A stretch of DNA of 44,972 nucleotides from Opitutus sp. GAS368 (GTDB lineage: Bacteria; Verrucomicrobiota; Verrucomicrobiia; Opitutales; Opitutaceae): positions 1 through 44,972 of the forward strand of contig CAMBRG010000013.1 of assembly GCA_945869845.1 (NCBI GenBank). Direction: 5' to 3'. Within the stretch, counting starts at the first letter, position 1. Each line of letters opens with the position of its first letter. Under the pieces are notes generated by a model. That model worked only from the letters and a program-made list of their open reading frames with translations. It did not search any database and was not told the origin of the DNA. The position numbers were made by a program, and so were the translations under genes. Below are positions 17,666 to 25,582 of the stretch, one piece after another.

Positions 17666-18937
17666 ATGAATTCTCCCCTGCCCTCGCCCGCTGCTTCGAA
17701 CCAAAAAAACCCGCTCGGCGCCGCTCCGCGCCGTTGGACGAGACGCCTGCCCTGGTTGGGCGGCGCGCTCTTGGCCGCGTTGATCGTCGCGGGACTGTGG
17801 CCCAAGCCACTGCCCGCCGAAGTGGCCGTCGTCACCCGCGGGGATCTGGTGGTCACGGTGAACGAAGAAGGTATGACGCGGGTGAAAAACCGCTACGTGA
17901 TTGCGAGCCCGGTCGCCGGGCAATTGCGCCGGATCGAGTGGAAACCCGGCGCGATCGTTGAAGCCGGCAAGACCGTGCTCGCCGTGCTCGAATCAGGCGG
18001 CGCCGATCTGCTCGACACCCGCAGTCTCGCTCAAGCCGAAGCGCGAATCCGCGCGAGTGAAGCGGCCGTCGCTCAAGCCCAGGCGCAGCGAGCCCGGGCC
18101 GGCGCGAGTGCGAAAATGCAACGCGATGATTTCACGCGGCAGCAGCGGTTGTTTGCGAGTGGAGCGTCGTCGCGCCAAGAGATCGACGGCGCGGAGATGC
18201 GGGCCACGGTCGCGGCGCAGGAAGAACGGGCGGCGGAATTCGCGGGTCAAATCGCGGAGTTCGAACTCGCCCAAGCGCGGGCGGTGTTAGTGCGTGGACG
18301 TCCCGCCGGTTTAGCCGCAAGGGCCAACGAACCCTTGGTGATCACCGCGCCGGTGAGCGGACGGATTCTGCGGGTGCTGCAAGAGAGCGAGCGCCTCGTG
18401 CCCGCAGGCTTCCCGTTGGTCGAGATCGGCGACCCGACCGATTTGGAAGCGAGGATCGAGGTGCTCTCGCGCGATGGGGTCGCGATCCGCCCCGGAGCGC
18501 GGGTGAAATTGGAACAATGGGGCGGGCCTGAGCCGCTCAACGCGCAAGTGCGGCTCGTGGAGCCGTCGGCCTTCACGAAAATCTCCGCACTCGGGGTCGA
18601 GGAGCAGCGGGTTTTCGTGGTCGTGGACTTAACCGACCCGCTCGCGACGCGCCCTACGCTAGGCGATAATTTTCGCGTCGAAGCGAAAATCGAAACGTGG
18701 TCGGGCCAAGGAATTTTGAAGGTGCCAGCCGGGGCGTTGTTTCAACGCGGCGCGAATTGGCAGACGTTCGTCGTCGAGGGCAAATCGGCCAAATTGCAGC
18801 CCGTGACGATTGGCCGAAGCAACGGCTTGGAAACGGAGATCGTGGCAGGGCTGGGCGAAGGCCGGCGGATCATCGTGTATCCGGGCGATCAAATCACCGA
18901 TGGCGCGAGCATTGTGGCGATCAATGAATCGAAGTGA
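17666..18937 (+). CDS. HlyD/MacA-type periplasmic adaptor (membrane fusion protein)
   Basis: 423 residues. One N-terminal membrane anchor (about 29-47, LPWLGGALLAALIVAGLWP) is followed by a split lipoyl-like domain (VVTVNEEGMTRVKNRYVIASPVAGQ and later ITAPVSGRILRVLQESE), an Ala/Glu/Arg-rich helical hairpin between them (about 115-215), and beta-barrel and membrane-proximal domains to the end. It links the inner-membrane ABC permease to an outer-membrane channel. No TolC-like gene is adjacent, so the channel must be supplied from elsewhere. Codon thirds are strongly G-rich. Confidence 0.88.
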   Translation: MNSPLPSPAASNQKNPLGAAPRRWTRRLPWLGGALLAALIVAGLWPKPLPAEVAVVTRGDLVVTVNEEGMTRVKNRYVIASPVAGQLRRIEWKPGAIVEAGKTVLAVLESGGADLLDTRSLAQAEARIRASEAAVAQAQAQRARAGASAKMQRDDFTRQQRLFASGASSRQEIDGAEMRATVAAQEERAAEFAGQIAEFELAQARAVLVRGRPAGLAARANEPLVITAPVSGRILRVLQESERLVPAGFPLVEIGDPTDLEARIEVLSRDGVAIRPGARVKLEQWGGPEPLNAQVRLVEPSAFTKISALGVEEQRVFVVVDLTDPLATRPTLGDNFRVEAKIETWSGQGILKVPAGALFQRGANWQTFVVEGKSAKLQPVTIGRSNGLETEIVAGLGEGRRIIVYPGDQITDGASIVAINESK

Positions 18938-19252
18938 CCAGCGGCCTGAAACGCGCCTGATCCCAGCGCCGTTTGGTTTTTAGACTTTCCGTCGTAGGCC
19001 GCCTGCTTGCCGGCGCTCGGTGCGTCCGCCCGCAGAAAGCCCACAAAAGTCCAAATTTCTTGTGGCGTTGGTCTGAAGTGACGCCGCGTCGGGCTGGTGC
19101 TCGGCCCGGCTCGGGCGCTCAAGAGCAGGCCGTTTAACGAAGCTTGATCGAGTTCGAGGCCGAGGAGCTCGAATCAAGCGCGGGGGCGAGAAGCGTGCCG
19201 GGCGGGCTTTTGACTTGGCGCGAGCCGACGGCGGGCGTTGGTTCGCGGTGAA
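18938..19252. other. Intergenic region before mnmE
   Basis: 315 bp without a gene. It holds the right copy of the long-distance inverted repeat (18963-19070) and an imperfect hairpin (19142-19179) in which GCTTGATCGAG faces CTCGAATCAAGC with one bulged base. No U-tract terminator for the ABC operon is visible. Confidence 0.55.
18963..19070 (-). repeat. Long-distance inverted repeat, right copy
   Basis: Reverse-oriented copy of 4283-4390. The two copies point at each other across about 14.6 kb. This copy has lost the perfect internal palindrome of the left copy but keeps the 36-base end identical. Confidence 0.85.
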
Positions 19253-20608
19253 ATGTCACGCTACCTCGATACGATCGCCGCTCTAGCCACTCCTGTGGGC
19301 ACCTCTGCGATCGCGCTCGTGCGGGTGAGCGGACCGGATTCGGCGCAATTGGTGACGGATATCTTCGGGGAGGCACCTGCGCCGCGCCTAGCGCGCCACG
19401 CCGATTATCGAGATCGGCAAGGTCTGGTGTTGGACGACGTGCTCTTTACGTTTTTCGCCGGACCGGCCAGCTACACTGGCGAGGACTCGTTGGAGATCTC
19501 CTGCCACGGCAACCCGTATATTGCCCAACGCCTCGTGGAAGACCTCTTGTCGCGGGGTTGTAGATCGGCCGAACCTGGCGAGTTTACGCAACGGGCATTT
19601 CTGCAGGGACAAATAGATTTAGCTCAGGCTGAGGCGGTTATGGATTTGATTCACGCCCGGAGCGAGCGAGCTTTGGCGGCGGCCAACCGCCAGCTTCGCG
19701 GCGCCTTGGGCCAACAGATGACCGGGTTGATCGATGAACTGCTCATCGCGCTGGCCCGGGTCGAAGCGTATATCGACTTCCCGGATGAAGACCTTCCGGC
19801 GGAGGATAGAAAGATCGTAGAAAATCAAATCGCCAACGTTCTACGTGGAACTGACCGCCTGCTCGCCACCCGTCACTACGGCGAGGTTTTGAGGCACGGT
19901 ATCAAAACCGTGATCATAGGGGAGCCTAACGCCGGGAAGAGTTCATTGTTGAACCGTCTCGTGGGCAAGGAACGGGCCATCGTCAGCCCCGAACCCGGAA
20001 CGACCCGCGACTTTATTGAAGAAGTTATCAATTTAGGGCCCCACTGTTTTAGGCTAATTGATACTGCCGGCCTAAATCCGAAGCCCGGAGCCATCGAAGA
20101 GTTGGGCATGGGCAAGACCTACGAGATCGCCGCCGAGGCCGATTTCTTCCTGGTTGTTTTGGACGCCACCTCCCCTACCCCTTTGTTTGATATTCGTTTA
20201 AGTGACTTATTGAGTCCCGACCGCGTGATCGTGGTGGTCAATAAAATCGACCAACCGGGATCGCCCTCGACCCTCGAGTTTCTCCCTCCCGCCCGATCCG
20301 TCGCCGTATCGGCCAAAACCGGATTAGGCCTTGAGGATCTCAGATCCGCCCTGATTGGCTTGGCCGATGGCTTGGCACCCCACACGGGCGACGATGCCAT
20401 CGCGATCAACGCCCGCCATGCCCACGCCCTCAACCAAGCCAAGGCCGATTTGGCCTCGGCTCAATTGAAGCTGGGAGAAAACGCAGCTTCGGAACTGGTG
20501 GCGAGCGATCTCCGCGGCGCACTGGCGGCATTGGGAGAGATCTCCGGCCGAATCGACAACGAGCGAATGCTGGACGCTCTTTTCGCCAATTTCTGCATCG
20601 GTAAATAG
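19253..20608 (+). CDS. mnmE: tRNA uridine-5-carboxymethylaminomethyl(34) synthesis GTPase MnmE
   Basis: 451 residues, the standard length. With MnmG it installs the carboxymethylaminomethyl group at C5 of wobble U34 in certain tRNAs. The N-terminal folate-binding domain (DTIAALATPVGTSAIALVRV ... YTGEDSLEISCHGN) is followed by a helical domain with an inserted G domain: G1 GEPNAGKSS at 223-231, G2 TTRDF, G3 DTAG and G4 NKID. The C terminus is CIGK with the conserved Cys at 448. The ATG at 19253 fits the family N terminus; an upstream TTG at 19238 adds only five residues. GGTG immediately before the ATG is a weak Shine-Dalgarno. mnmG follows after 21 AT-rich bases. Confidence 0.97.
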   Translation: MSRYLDTIAALATPVGTSAIALVRVSGPDSAQLVTDIFGEAPAPRLARHADYRDRQGLVLDDVLFTFFAGPASYTGEDSLEISCHGNPYIAQRLVEDLLSRGCRSAEPGEFTQRAFLQGQIDLAQAEAVMDLIHARSERALAAANRQLRGALGQQMTGLIDELLIALARVEAYIDFPDEDLPAEDRKIVENQIANVLRGTDRLLATRHYGEVLRHGIKTVIIGEPNAGKSSLLNRLVGKERAIVSPEPGTTRDFIEEVINLGPHCFRLIDTAGLNPKPGAIEELGMGKTYEIAAEADFFLVVLDATSPTPLFDIRLSDLLSPDRVIVVVNKIDQPGSPSTLEFLPPARSVAVSAKTGLGLEDLRSALIGLADGLAPHTGDDAIAINARHAHALNQAKADLASAQLKLGENAASELVASDLRGALAALGEISGRIDNERMLDALFANFCIGK

Positions 20609-20629
20609 GTTTTATAGCATTATTAGATA

Positions 20630-22504
20630 ATGGTTTACAATAGCAAATTATTTGATGTGATCGTGTGTGGCGCCGGGCACGCCGGCGTGGAAGCAGCCTT
20701 GGCTGCCTCCCGGATGGGCGCCTCTACCCTACTCCTCACCGGTAATATCGACACCATCGCCCAAATGAGCTGCAACCCAGCCATCGGCGGCCAAGCCAAG
20801 GGCCAAATGGTGCGCGAGATTGACGCCCTCGGCGGCGAGATGGCGATCAACACGGATGTTACCGGCATCCAATTCCGCCTGCTGAACGAATCCAAGGGTG
20901 CGGCCGTCCAATCACCCCGCGCTCAATGCGACAAGAAGGCCTATCAATTCCGCCTGAAACACACCCTTGAACTCCAGGCTAACCTACAAATTTTCCAAGC
21001 CACCGTCACTGGGCTCATCTTTACCTCCGGCAAAGTAATCGGCTGTCGCACCAATCTTGACCTCGATTTTATGGGAAAGACCGTGGTGGTGACGACCGGT
21101 ACGTTTCTTCGGGGCCTCATGCATATCGGCCAAAACAAGAACGAAGGTGGCCGTTTGGGCGATTTCAGCGCAAAAACGCTGTCAAATAGCTTCCTTGAAG
21201 CCGGCATCGAGCTTCAACGCCTAAAAACCGGCACGCCGCCGCGCCTACTCGGGCGAAGCTTGGATTTCGGAAAGATGCAGGAGCAGAAAGGCGATACCCA
21301 ACCGACCTTATTCGCGTTTCACGATACCCGCGACCCTCAAGACTTGTTCCACGTGGAACAGACCGGGGAACGTCGACTGGGCTGGAAGCCCGGATTTGAA
21401 CAAGTTTCGTGCTGGATGACCCACACCACCGCCGAGACGGCCGACATTGTTCGTCGCAATCTCAACAAGTCCGCGATGTACAGCGGGGAAATCGAAGGGG
21501 TCGGCCCTCGGTATTGCCCGAGTATCGAGGATAAATTCGTCCGATTCGCCGATAAACCGCGACACCTGCTTTTCCTCGAACCCGAGGGGCGGTCCACCAA
21601 CGAGTTTTATGTAAACGGCTTATCGACCAGTCTGCCGTTCGATGTTCAAGTCGAAATGGTCCACAGTATCCCTGGACTGGAAAAATCGGTTCTTTTACGC
21701 CCAGCTTACGCCGTCGAATACGACTTTGCGCCACCCACCCAGCTCTACCCATCCCTAGAATCCAAGAAAGTCGAAAACTTGTTTTTTGCCGGCCAAATCA
21801 ATGGCACCTCCGGCTACGAAGAGGCCGCCGCCCAAGGTCTTGTCGCCGGAATCAACGCCGTGCAAAAGGGCAGGGCAGGGGAGCCCCTGATCATCAAGCG
21901 GCACGAGAGTTACATCGGCGTCTTGATCGACGACCTCGTAACCAAGGGAACCAACGAACCGTATCGAATGTTTACCAGCCGCGCTGAACATCGCCTTTTG
22001 TTCAACCACGGCAGTGCCGAACTCCGATTACTGCATCACGCCCGCGCTTTAAATCTCCTCAGCCCCCAGCGAATCGCCCGCGTCGAAGCGAAGAAAAACT
22101 CGATCAACACCTGGATCAAACGAATCGAAACAGAACGGGTCGCTGGCCATATTTTTGGTGATCGAATCCGAAGCCAGGGCGTCGATTCACCCACCCCAAA
22201 TTCGTTCGATCTTGTGCCACCTGAAGTTCGTCAAGAGGTATTGTATAATGTTCTTTACAAAGGATATATAGAACGAGAACGTCGCCATGTGCTGAAGCTG
22301 GAACAGACCGAAAAAATCAAAATTCCGGCCGATTTAGATTACTCGTCGGTGCGAGGCCTACGCCGCGAATGCGCTCAAAAACTCGCTGCGTTTAAACCCT
22401 ATACCTTGGGCCAAGCCTCCCGCATCAGCGGAATAAATCCGGCCGATATCAGCGTCCTGCTGGTCTTGATTGAATCCACGCGGGCAGGGCAGGGGAGGCC
22501 TTAA
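20630..22504 (+). CDS. mnmG: tRNA uridine-5-carboxymethylaminomethyl(34) synthesis enzyme MnmG (GidA)
   Basis: 624 residues. FAD-dependent partner of MnmE in wobble-uridine modification. The dinucleotide-binding motif GAGHAGVEAALAASRMG is near the N terminus, then MSCNPAIGGQAKGQ, GVGPRYCPSIEDK, FLEPEG, STSLPFDVQ, FFAGQINGTSGYEEAAAQG, EPYRMFTSRAEHRL and the C-terminal QASRISGINPADISVLLV. All are hallmark MnmG segments. Between about 230 and 262 the protein is longer than E. coli MnmG (a stretch with FHVEQTGERR), and this is where a parS-like palindrome is encoded. VQKGRAGEPLI is encoded in part by GGGCAGGGCAGGGGAG, a motif found at several other places in the window. The last 22 bases hold the same motif and serve as the ribosome site of trmB. 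Confidence 0.97.
   Translation: MVYNSKLFDVIVCGAGHAGVEAALAASRMGASTLLLTGNIDTIAQMSCNPAIGGQAKGQMVREIDALGGEMAINTDVTGIQFRLLNESKGAAVQSPRAQCDKKAYQFRLKHTLELQANLQIFQATVTGLIFTSGKVIGCRTNLDLDFMGKTVVVTTGTFLRGLMHIGQNKNEGGRLGDFSAKTLSNSFLEAGIELQRLKTGTPPRLLGRSLDFGKMQEQKGDTQPTLFAFHDTRDPQDLFHVEQTGERRLGWKPGFEQVSCWMTHTTAETADIVRRNLNKSAMYSGEIEGVGPRYCPSIEDKFVRFADKPRHLLFLEPEGRSTNEFYVNGLSTSLPFDVQVEMVHSIPGLEKSVLLRPAYAVEYDFAPPTQLYPSLESKKVENLFFAGQINGTSGYEEAAAQGLVAGINAVQKGRAGEPLIIKRHESYIGVLIDDLVTKGTNEPYRMFTSRAEHRLLFNHGSAELRLLHHARALNLLSPQRIARVEAKKNSINTWIKRIETERVAGHIFGDRIRSQGVDSPTPNSFDLVPPEVRQEVLYNVLYKGYIERERRHVLKLEQTEKIKIPADLDYSSVRGLRRECAQKLAAFKPYTLGQASRISGINPADISVLLVLIESTRAGQGRP
21345..21360. other. parS-type ParB binding site
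   Basis: TGTTCCACGTGGAACA is a perfect 16-bp palindrome and agrees with the parS consensus known from many bacteria (TGTTNCACGTGNAACA type; this exact form is used in Pseudomonas). It is read in the mnmG frame as part of LFHVEQ (residues 239-244). parS sites seed ParB spreading for chromosome segregation and cluster near the origin. No second copy was found in the window. Confidence 0.75.
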
Positions 22505-22507
22505 GCG

Positions 22508-23179
22508 ATGGCGAGTGATCCTCCAATTATGACCGCAGAGGGAACGCTGGGGCCAAGGGAAGCGCGGTTCGCCTCCATGGCTGCCGCTCGGCTCCAAGAG
22601 CTCGCAGAGACTACCCGAAATCTGTTTCTAGGCATGGAAACCTGTGTGGTCGAAATCGGGTGCGGGCACGGGCACCTGCTCACCGCTTACGCCGCGGCGC
22701 ACCCCAAGAAAACGTGCATTGGCATCGATATCATCGCCGACCGAATCACTCGCGCCAACCGCAAGAAGAACCGGGCGCGGCTAGCCAATGTGCATTTTAT
22801 CAACACCAGCGCCGAGGATTTTTTCGCCATATTTCCATCTCAAATATATGTATCCGAATTGTTTATATTTTTTCCAGACCCTTGGCCCAAGCGCCGGCAC
22901 CACAAGAATCGCCTGATGCAGGCCGAATTTTTGTCGAAGCTTTCGCGGTGGGTTACCCCTAGCTCGCGACTCTATTTCCGCACCGATTTCACCCCTTATT
23001 ACGGCGACACCAAGGCGGTGCTCAGCGGCCATGCCAACTGGGACGTAATCCCCGAAGGAGCCGAACCTTGGCCCTTTGAACACGAAACCGTTTTCCAGGC
23101 CCGCGCGCCGAGCTACCAATCGCTCATTGCGCGCCCCAAACAGCCTACCACCACCCCACCGACCACTCGGGCCCAGTAA
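22508..23179 (+). CDS. trmB: tRNA (guanine-N7-)-methyltransferase
   Basis: 223 residues. Makes m7G46 in tRNA variable loops using SAM. Motif I VVEIGCGHGHLLTAYA, the acidic end of the next strand (GIDI), and the family signature FFPDPWPKRRHHKNR followed by YFRTDF and the C-terminal region. It starts 3 bp after the mnmG stop codon. Unlike almost every other gene here it has a good Shine-Dalgarno (GGAGG at 22494-22498, nine bases before the ATG). A run of A/T-rich codons including ATA and TAT occurs at about 22828-22880 (IFPSQIYVSELFIFF), out of keeping with the high-GC neighbours. The last 20 residues, Pro/Thr-rich, look like a dispensable tail. Confidence 0.93.
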   Translation: MASDPPIMTAEGTLGPREARFASMAAARLQELAETTRNLFLGMETCVVEIGCGHGHLLTAYAAAHPKKTCIGIDIIADRITRANRKKNRARLANVHFINTSAEDFFAIFPSQIYVSELFIFFPDPWPKRRHHKNRLMQAEFLSKLSRWVTPSSRLYFRTDFTPYYGDTKAVLSGHANWDVIPEGAEPWPFEHETVFQARAPSYQSLIARPKQPTTTPPTTRAQ

Positions 23180-23330
23180 CCAAACACCTCCCTCGGAGAC
23201 GACACTGGAAAAATCCGTTGGGACTAGTTTGCCGCGTCCTTATCACCAGCGCGACATTTCTGGGATTGACGAAGCTTAAACCGCTCGCGTCTTCTTATTC
23301 TTTCTTTTCGCTTCGAACGTTTCACGACGC

Positions 23331-24203
23331 ATGTCACAAGGCACAAAATTCACCACTTTTTTCGCGGCGCTCGCTCTTCCCGTCACCGCCTTCGCGGAGG
23401 GAGTCGCGCCGAGTGCGGCTAAGCTCCAGCACCTCGGCGGCATCACCAACAGCATGTTCACGGGTTGGATCGTTTCGGCCCTTCTCGTCACGCTCGTCCT
23501 CTATCTCGTCGGCAAACCCGCCATTCTCCCCTCCAAAGGGCAGGCCGTAATCGAATCGTTGATCGAAGCCCTCCGCGACCTCTTCGAACCCATCGTGGGC
23601 AAGAAAGCCTTCCCCTTGGCGTTTCCCATTTTGGTCACTTTTTTCATCTTCATCCTTTTCCACAATTGGATGGGGCTCATTCCCGGCGTTGGGACCATGG
23701 GGTGGGGGACCACGGACGCCGCCGGTCACTTCAAAATCACCCACCCGCTCATCCGCCCGCACAACTCGGACTTCAACGGAACGATCGCGCTCGCCCTGAT
23801 TTCATTTGGAGCGTGGCTAATCATTGTTTTCAAAATCGCCGGCACCAAGCTCATCCTCTGGGATCTCTTCGGTAACAAAGCCGAAAAAAAAGAAACTCCC
23901 GGTTGGTTGTATCCCATTCTCGCGCTGGTCTTCTTCATCGTCGGATTCATCGAAGTCTTCTCGATCGTTATCCGCCCCTTTACCCTATCCGTTCGTCTCT
24001 TTGGTAACGTGTTTGGCGGCGAAAACCTTCTTCATGGTACTGGCTTCTTCTTTATTTTTTACTTCATGGAGCTCCTCGTCGGGTTGATCCAGGCGCTCGT
24101 CTTCACGCTGCTGACCTCGGTGTACATTGGTCTGCTTTGTAACCACGGCGACGAACACGCGCACGACGACAAGTCCGAACACGCGGCAGAAGCGCACCAC
24201 TAA
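23331..24203 (+). CDS. atpB: F0F1 ATP synthase subunit a
   Basis: 290 residues with an N-terminal hydrophobic segment and five to six membrane helices. The conserved motif [17 protein letters not shown] contains R222, the essential arginine that faces the c ring. A His/Asp-rich C-terminal tail ([20 protein letters not shown]) is unusual and may bind metal or be unstructured. First gene of the atp operon; no atpI is present upstream. The ATG follows a pyrimidine-rich leader (23287-23316, mostly T and C) and no Shine-Dalgarno. Confidence 0.95.
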   Translation: MSQGTKFTTFFAALALPVTAFAEGVAPSAAKLQHLGGITNSMFTGWIVSALLVTLVLYLVGKPAILPSKGQAVIESLIEALRDLFEPIVGKKAFPLAFPILVTFFIFILFHNWMGLIPGVGTMGWGTTDAAGHFKITHPLIRPHNSDFNGTIALALISFGAWLIIVFKIAGTKLILWDLFGNKAEKKETPGWLYPILALVFFIVGFIEVFSIVIRPFTLSVRLFGNVFGGENLLHGTGFFFIFYFMELLVGLIQALVFTLLTSVYIGLLCNHGDEHAHDDKSEHAAEAHH

Positions 24204-24273
24204 AATCTCTCCCGTCGGGAGCGTGCCTCGCGCGCGCACGACGGAAATCCAACAACACAAAAACAACATCCAC

Positions 24274-24483
24274 ATGCTCAACATCATCGCTGAAATCCAA
24301 GGCAACATCGCCAGCGCATTCGGTCTCCTCGGCGCCGCCATCGGCGTCGGTCTTATCGGTCAAAAAGCCGCTGAGGCCGTCGGTCGCAATCCCGCCGCTT
24401 CCGGCAAGATCCTCGTCCAAGCCATCATCGGAATGGCCCTCGCTGAAGGTCTCGGCATCCTCGCGCTGTTCCTCGCCAAATAA
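24274..24483 (+). CDS. atpE: F0F1 ATP synthase subunit c
   Basis: 69 residues, two hydrophobic helices joined by the polar loop GRNP. The ion-binding carboxylate is E58 (MALAEGL). The residue after it is Gly, and the position matching the Na+-ligand Gln of Ilyobacter (by counting from the RNP loop) is Val25, so proton coupling is more likely than sodium. The start ATG follows a 25-nt leader made nearly only of C and A. In-frame upstream codons exist but would add a non-conserved polar stretch. Confidence 0.95.
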   Translation: MLNIIAEIQGNIASAFGLLGAAIGVGLIGQKAAEAVGRNPAASGKILVQAIIGMALAEGLGILALFLAK

Positions 24484-24550
24484 TCGCCCGTCTTTTGAAC
24501 CGGCGGCGCGGCTAGTCCGCGTCGCCATTCCCTTTTCCCGCTCTACCGCC

Positions 24551-25102
24551 ATGACGCTGCCTCTCTTCCTCGCCGCCGCTGTCGAATCCCTCGCCGCCCA
24601 ACCCGGCCTCGCGGAGAAATTCGGCCTCGAGCCAAAATACATCATCATCCAGGCGGTCAGCTTCCTCATCGTCCTCGCCGTCCTCTATAAATTCGGCATC
24701 AAGCCCACCATTGCCACGATGGACGAGCGCGCCGTTAAAATCGGTGCCGGCTTAAAATACGCCGAAGAGATGCAGGCCAAACTCGCAGCCGCCCAACAAG
24801 AGAGCGCTGCGCTCGTCAAGAAATCCCAAGTCGAAGCCACCCGCATCATCGACGACGCCCGCAAATCCGCCAAAGATTTCACCGACAAACAAACCCAAGA
24901 AGCGTCCACCCGCGCCAGCGACATCCTCACCAAGGCCCAGCAGGCCATCGAGCTCGAGCACAAGAAAATGCTCGCCGACGCCCGTTCCGAGATCGCCCGC
25001 CTCGTTGTCACCACCACCGAGCGGGTCCTCGCCAAGAAACTCACCGAAGCCGATCGCGCCTCCTACAACGAAACCGCGTCCCGCGAACTCACGAGCGCCT
25101 AG
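24551..25102 (+). CDS. atpF: F0F1 ATP synthase subunit b
   Basis: 183 residues. One membrane helix (about 31-48, [19 protein letters not shown]), then a long Ala/Glu/Lys-rich coiled coil that forms the peripheral stalk, ending in a delta-binding region. The roughly 25-residue hydrophilic-to-hydrophobic lead before the helix is longer than in E. coli b. Single b gene; no b' copy is present. Confidence 0.92.
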   Translation: MTLPLFLAAAVESLAAQPGLAEKFGLEPKYIIIQAVSFLIVLAVLYKFGIKPTIATMDERAVKIGAGLKYAEEMQAKLAAAQQESAALVKKSQVEATRIIDDARKSAKDFTDKQTQEASTRASDILTKAQQAIELEHKKMLADARSEIARLVVTTTERVLAKKLTEADRASYNETASRELTSA

Positions 25103-25138
25103 TACTGACTCTCTACTCTCCGCTCTCAGCTACCCGCC

Positions 25139-25534
25139 ATGGCCTCCAGTAAAAAACAAATCCAGTTCCTCGCGCGCCAGTTTTTCAAACTGAGCAGCGT
25201 TGACGGGGCGCTGTCGACCGACCGAGTTGCTGGTATCTTGGAATATATTGAGAAGCACCGCCCGGCCAACGCGCTCGCCGTACTCAAGGCTTACCAACGC
25301 CTCATCGCCGCCGAATTCGCCCGCGGCCAAGCCATCGTTGAGCACGCCGGTCCGGTCAGCGCTGCCACCATCGCAGCCATCACCGCAGCGATGACGAAAA
25401 AATACGCCCGTAACATTTCTACGACCACCCGACCGAACGCGGCGCTCCTCGCCGGCTTTCGCGTCCGGGTCGGCGATGACACGTACGAGTCCTCCGTTGC
25501 CGGCCAACTCGCCGCCCTCGCCGCCGCCGTCTAA
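25139..25534 (+). CDS. atpH: F0F1 ATP synthase subunit delta (short form)
   Basis: 131 residues, about 45 shorter than usual for the family. The C-terminal part is recognisable: LLAGFRVRVGDDTYESSVAGQLAAL matches the family's LxGGxxVRVGDxxxDxSVxxxLxxL pattern. The N-terminal helical bundle that binds the alpha subunit is present only in reduced form. An in-frame TGA lies at 25106, so no longer version can start upstream. Position between atpF and atpA supports the call. Confidence 0.85.
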   Translation: MASSKKQIQFLARQFFKLSSVDGALSTDRVAGILEYIEKHRPANALAVLKAYQRLIAAEFARGQAIVEHAGPVSAATIAAITAAMTKKYARNISTTTRPNAALLAGFRVRVGDDTYESSVAGQLAALAAAV

Positions 25535-25582
25535 TCCGACTTTCAAAACTCAGCTCTTAACTCACAACTTTTCCTACCCGCG

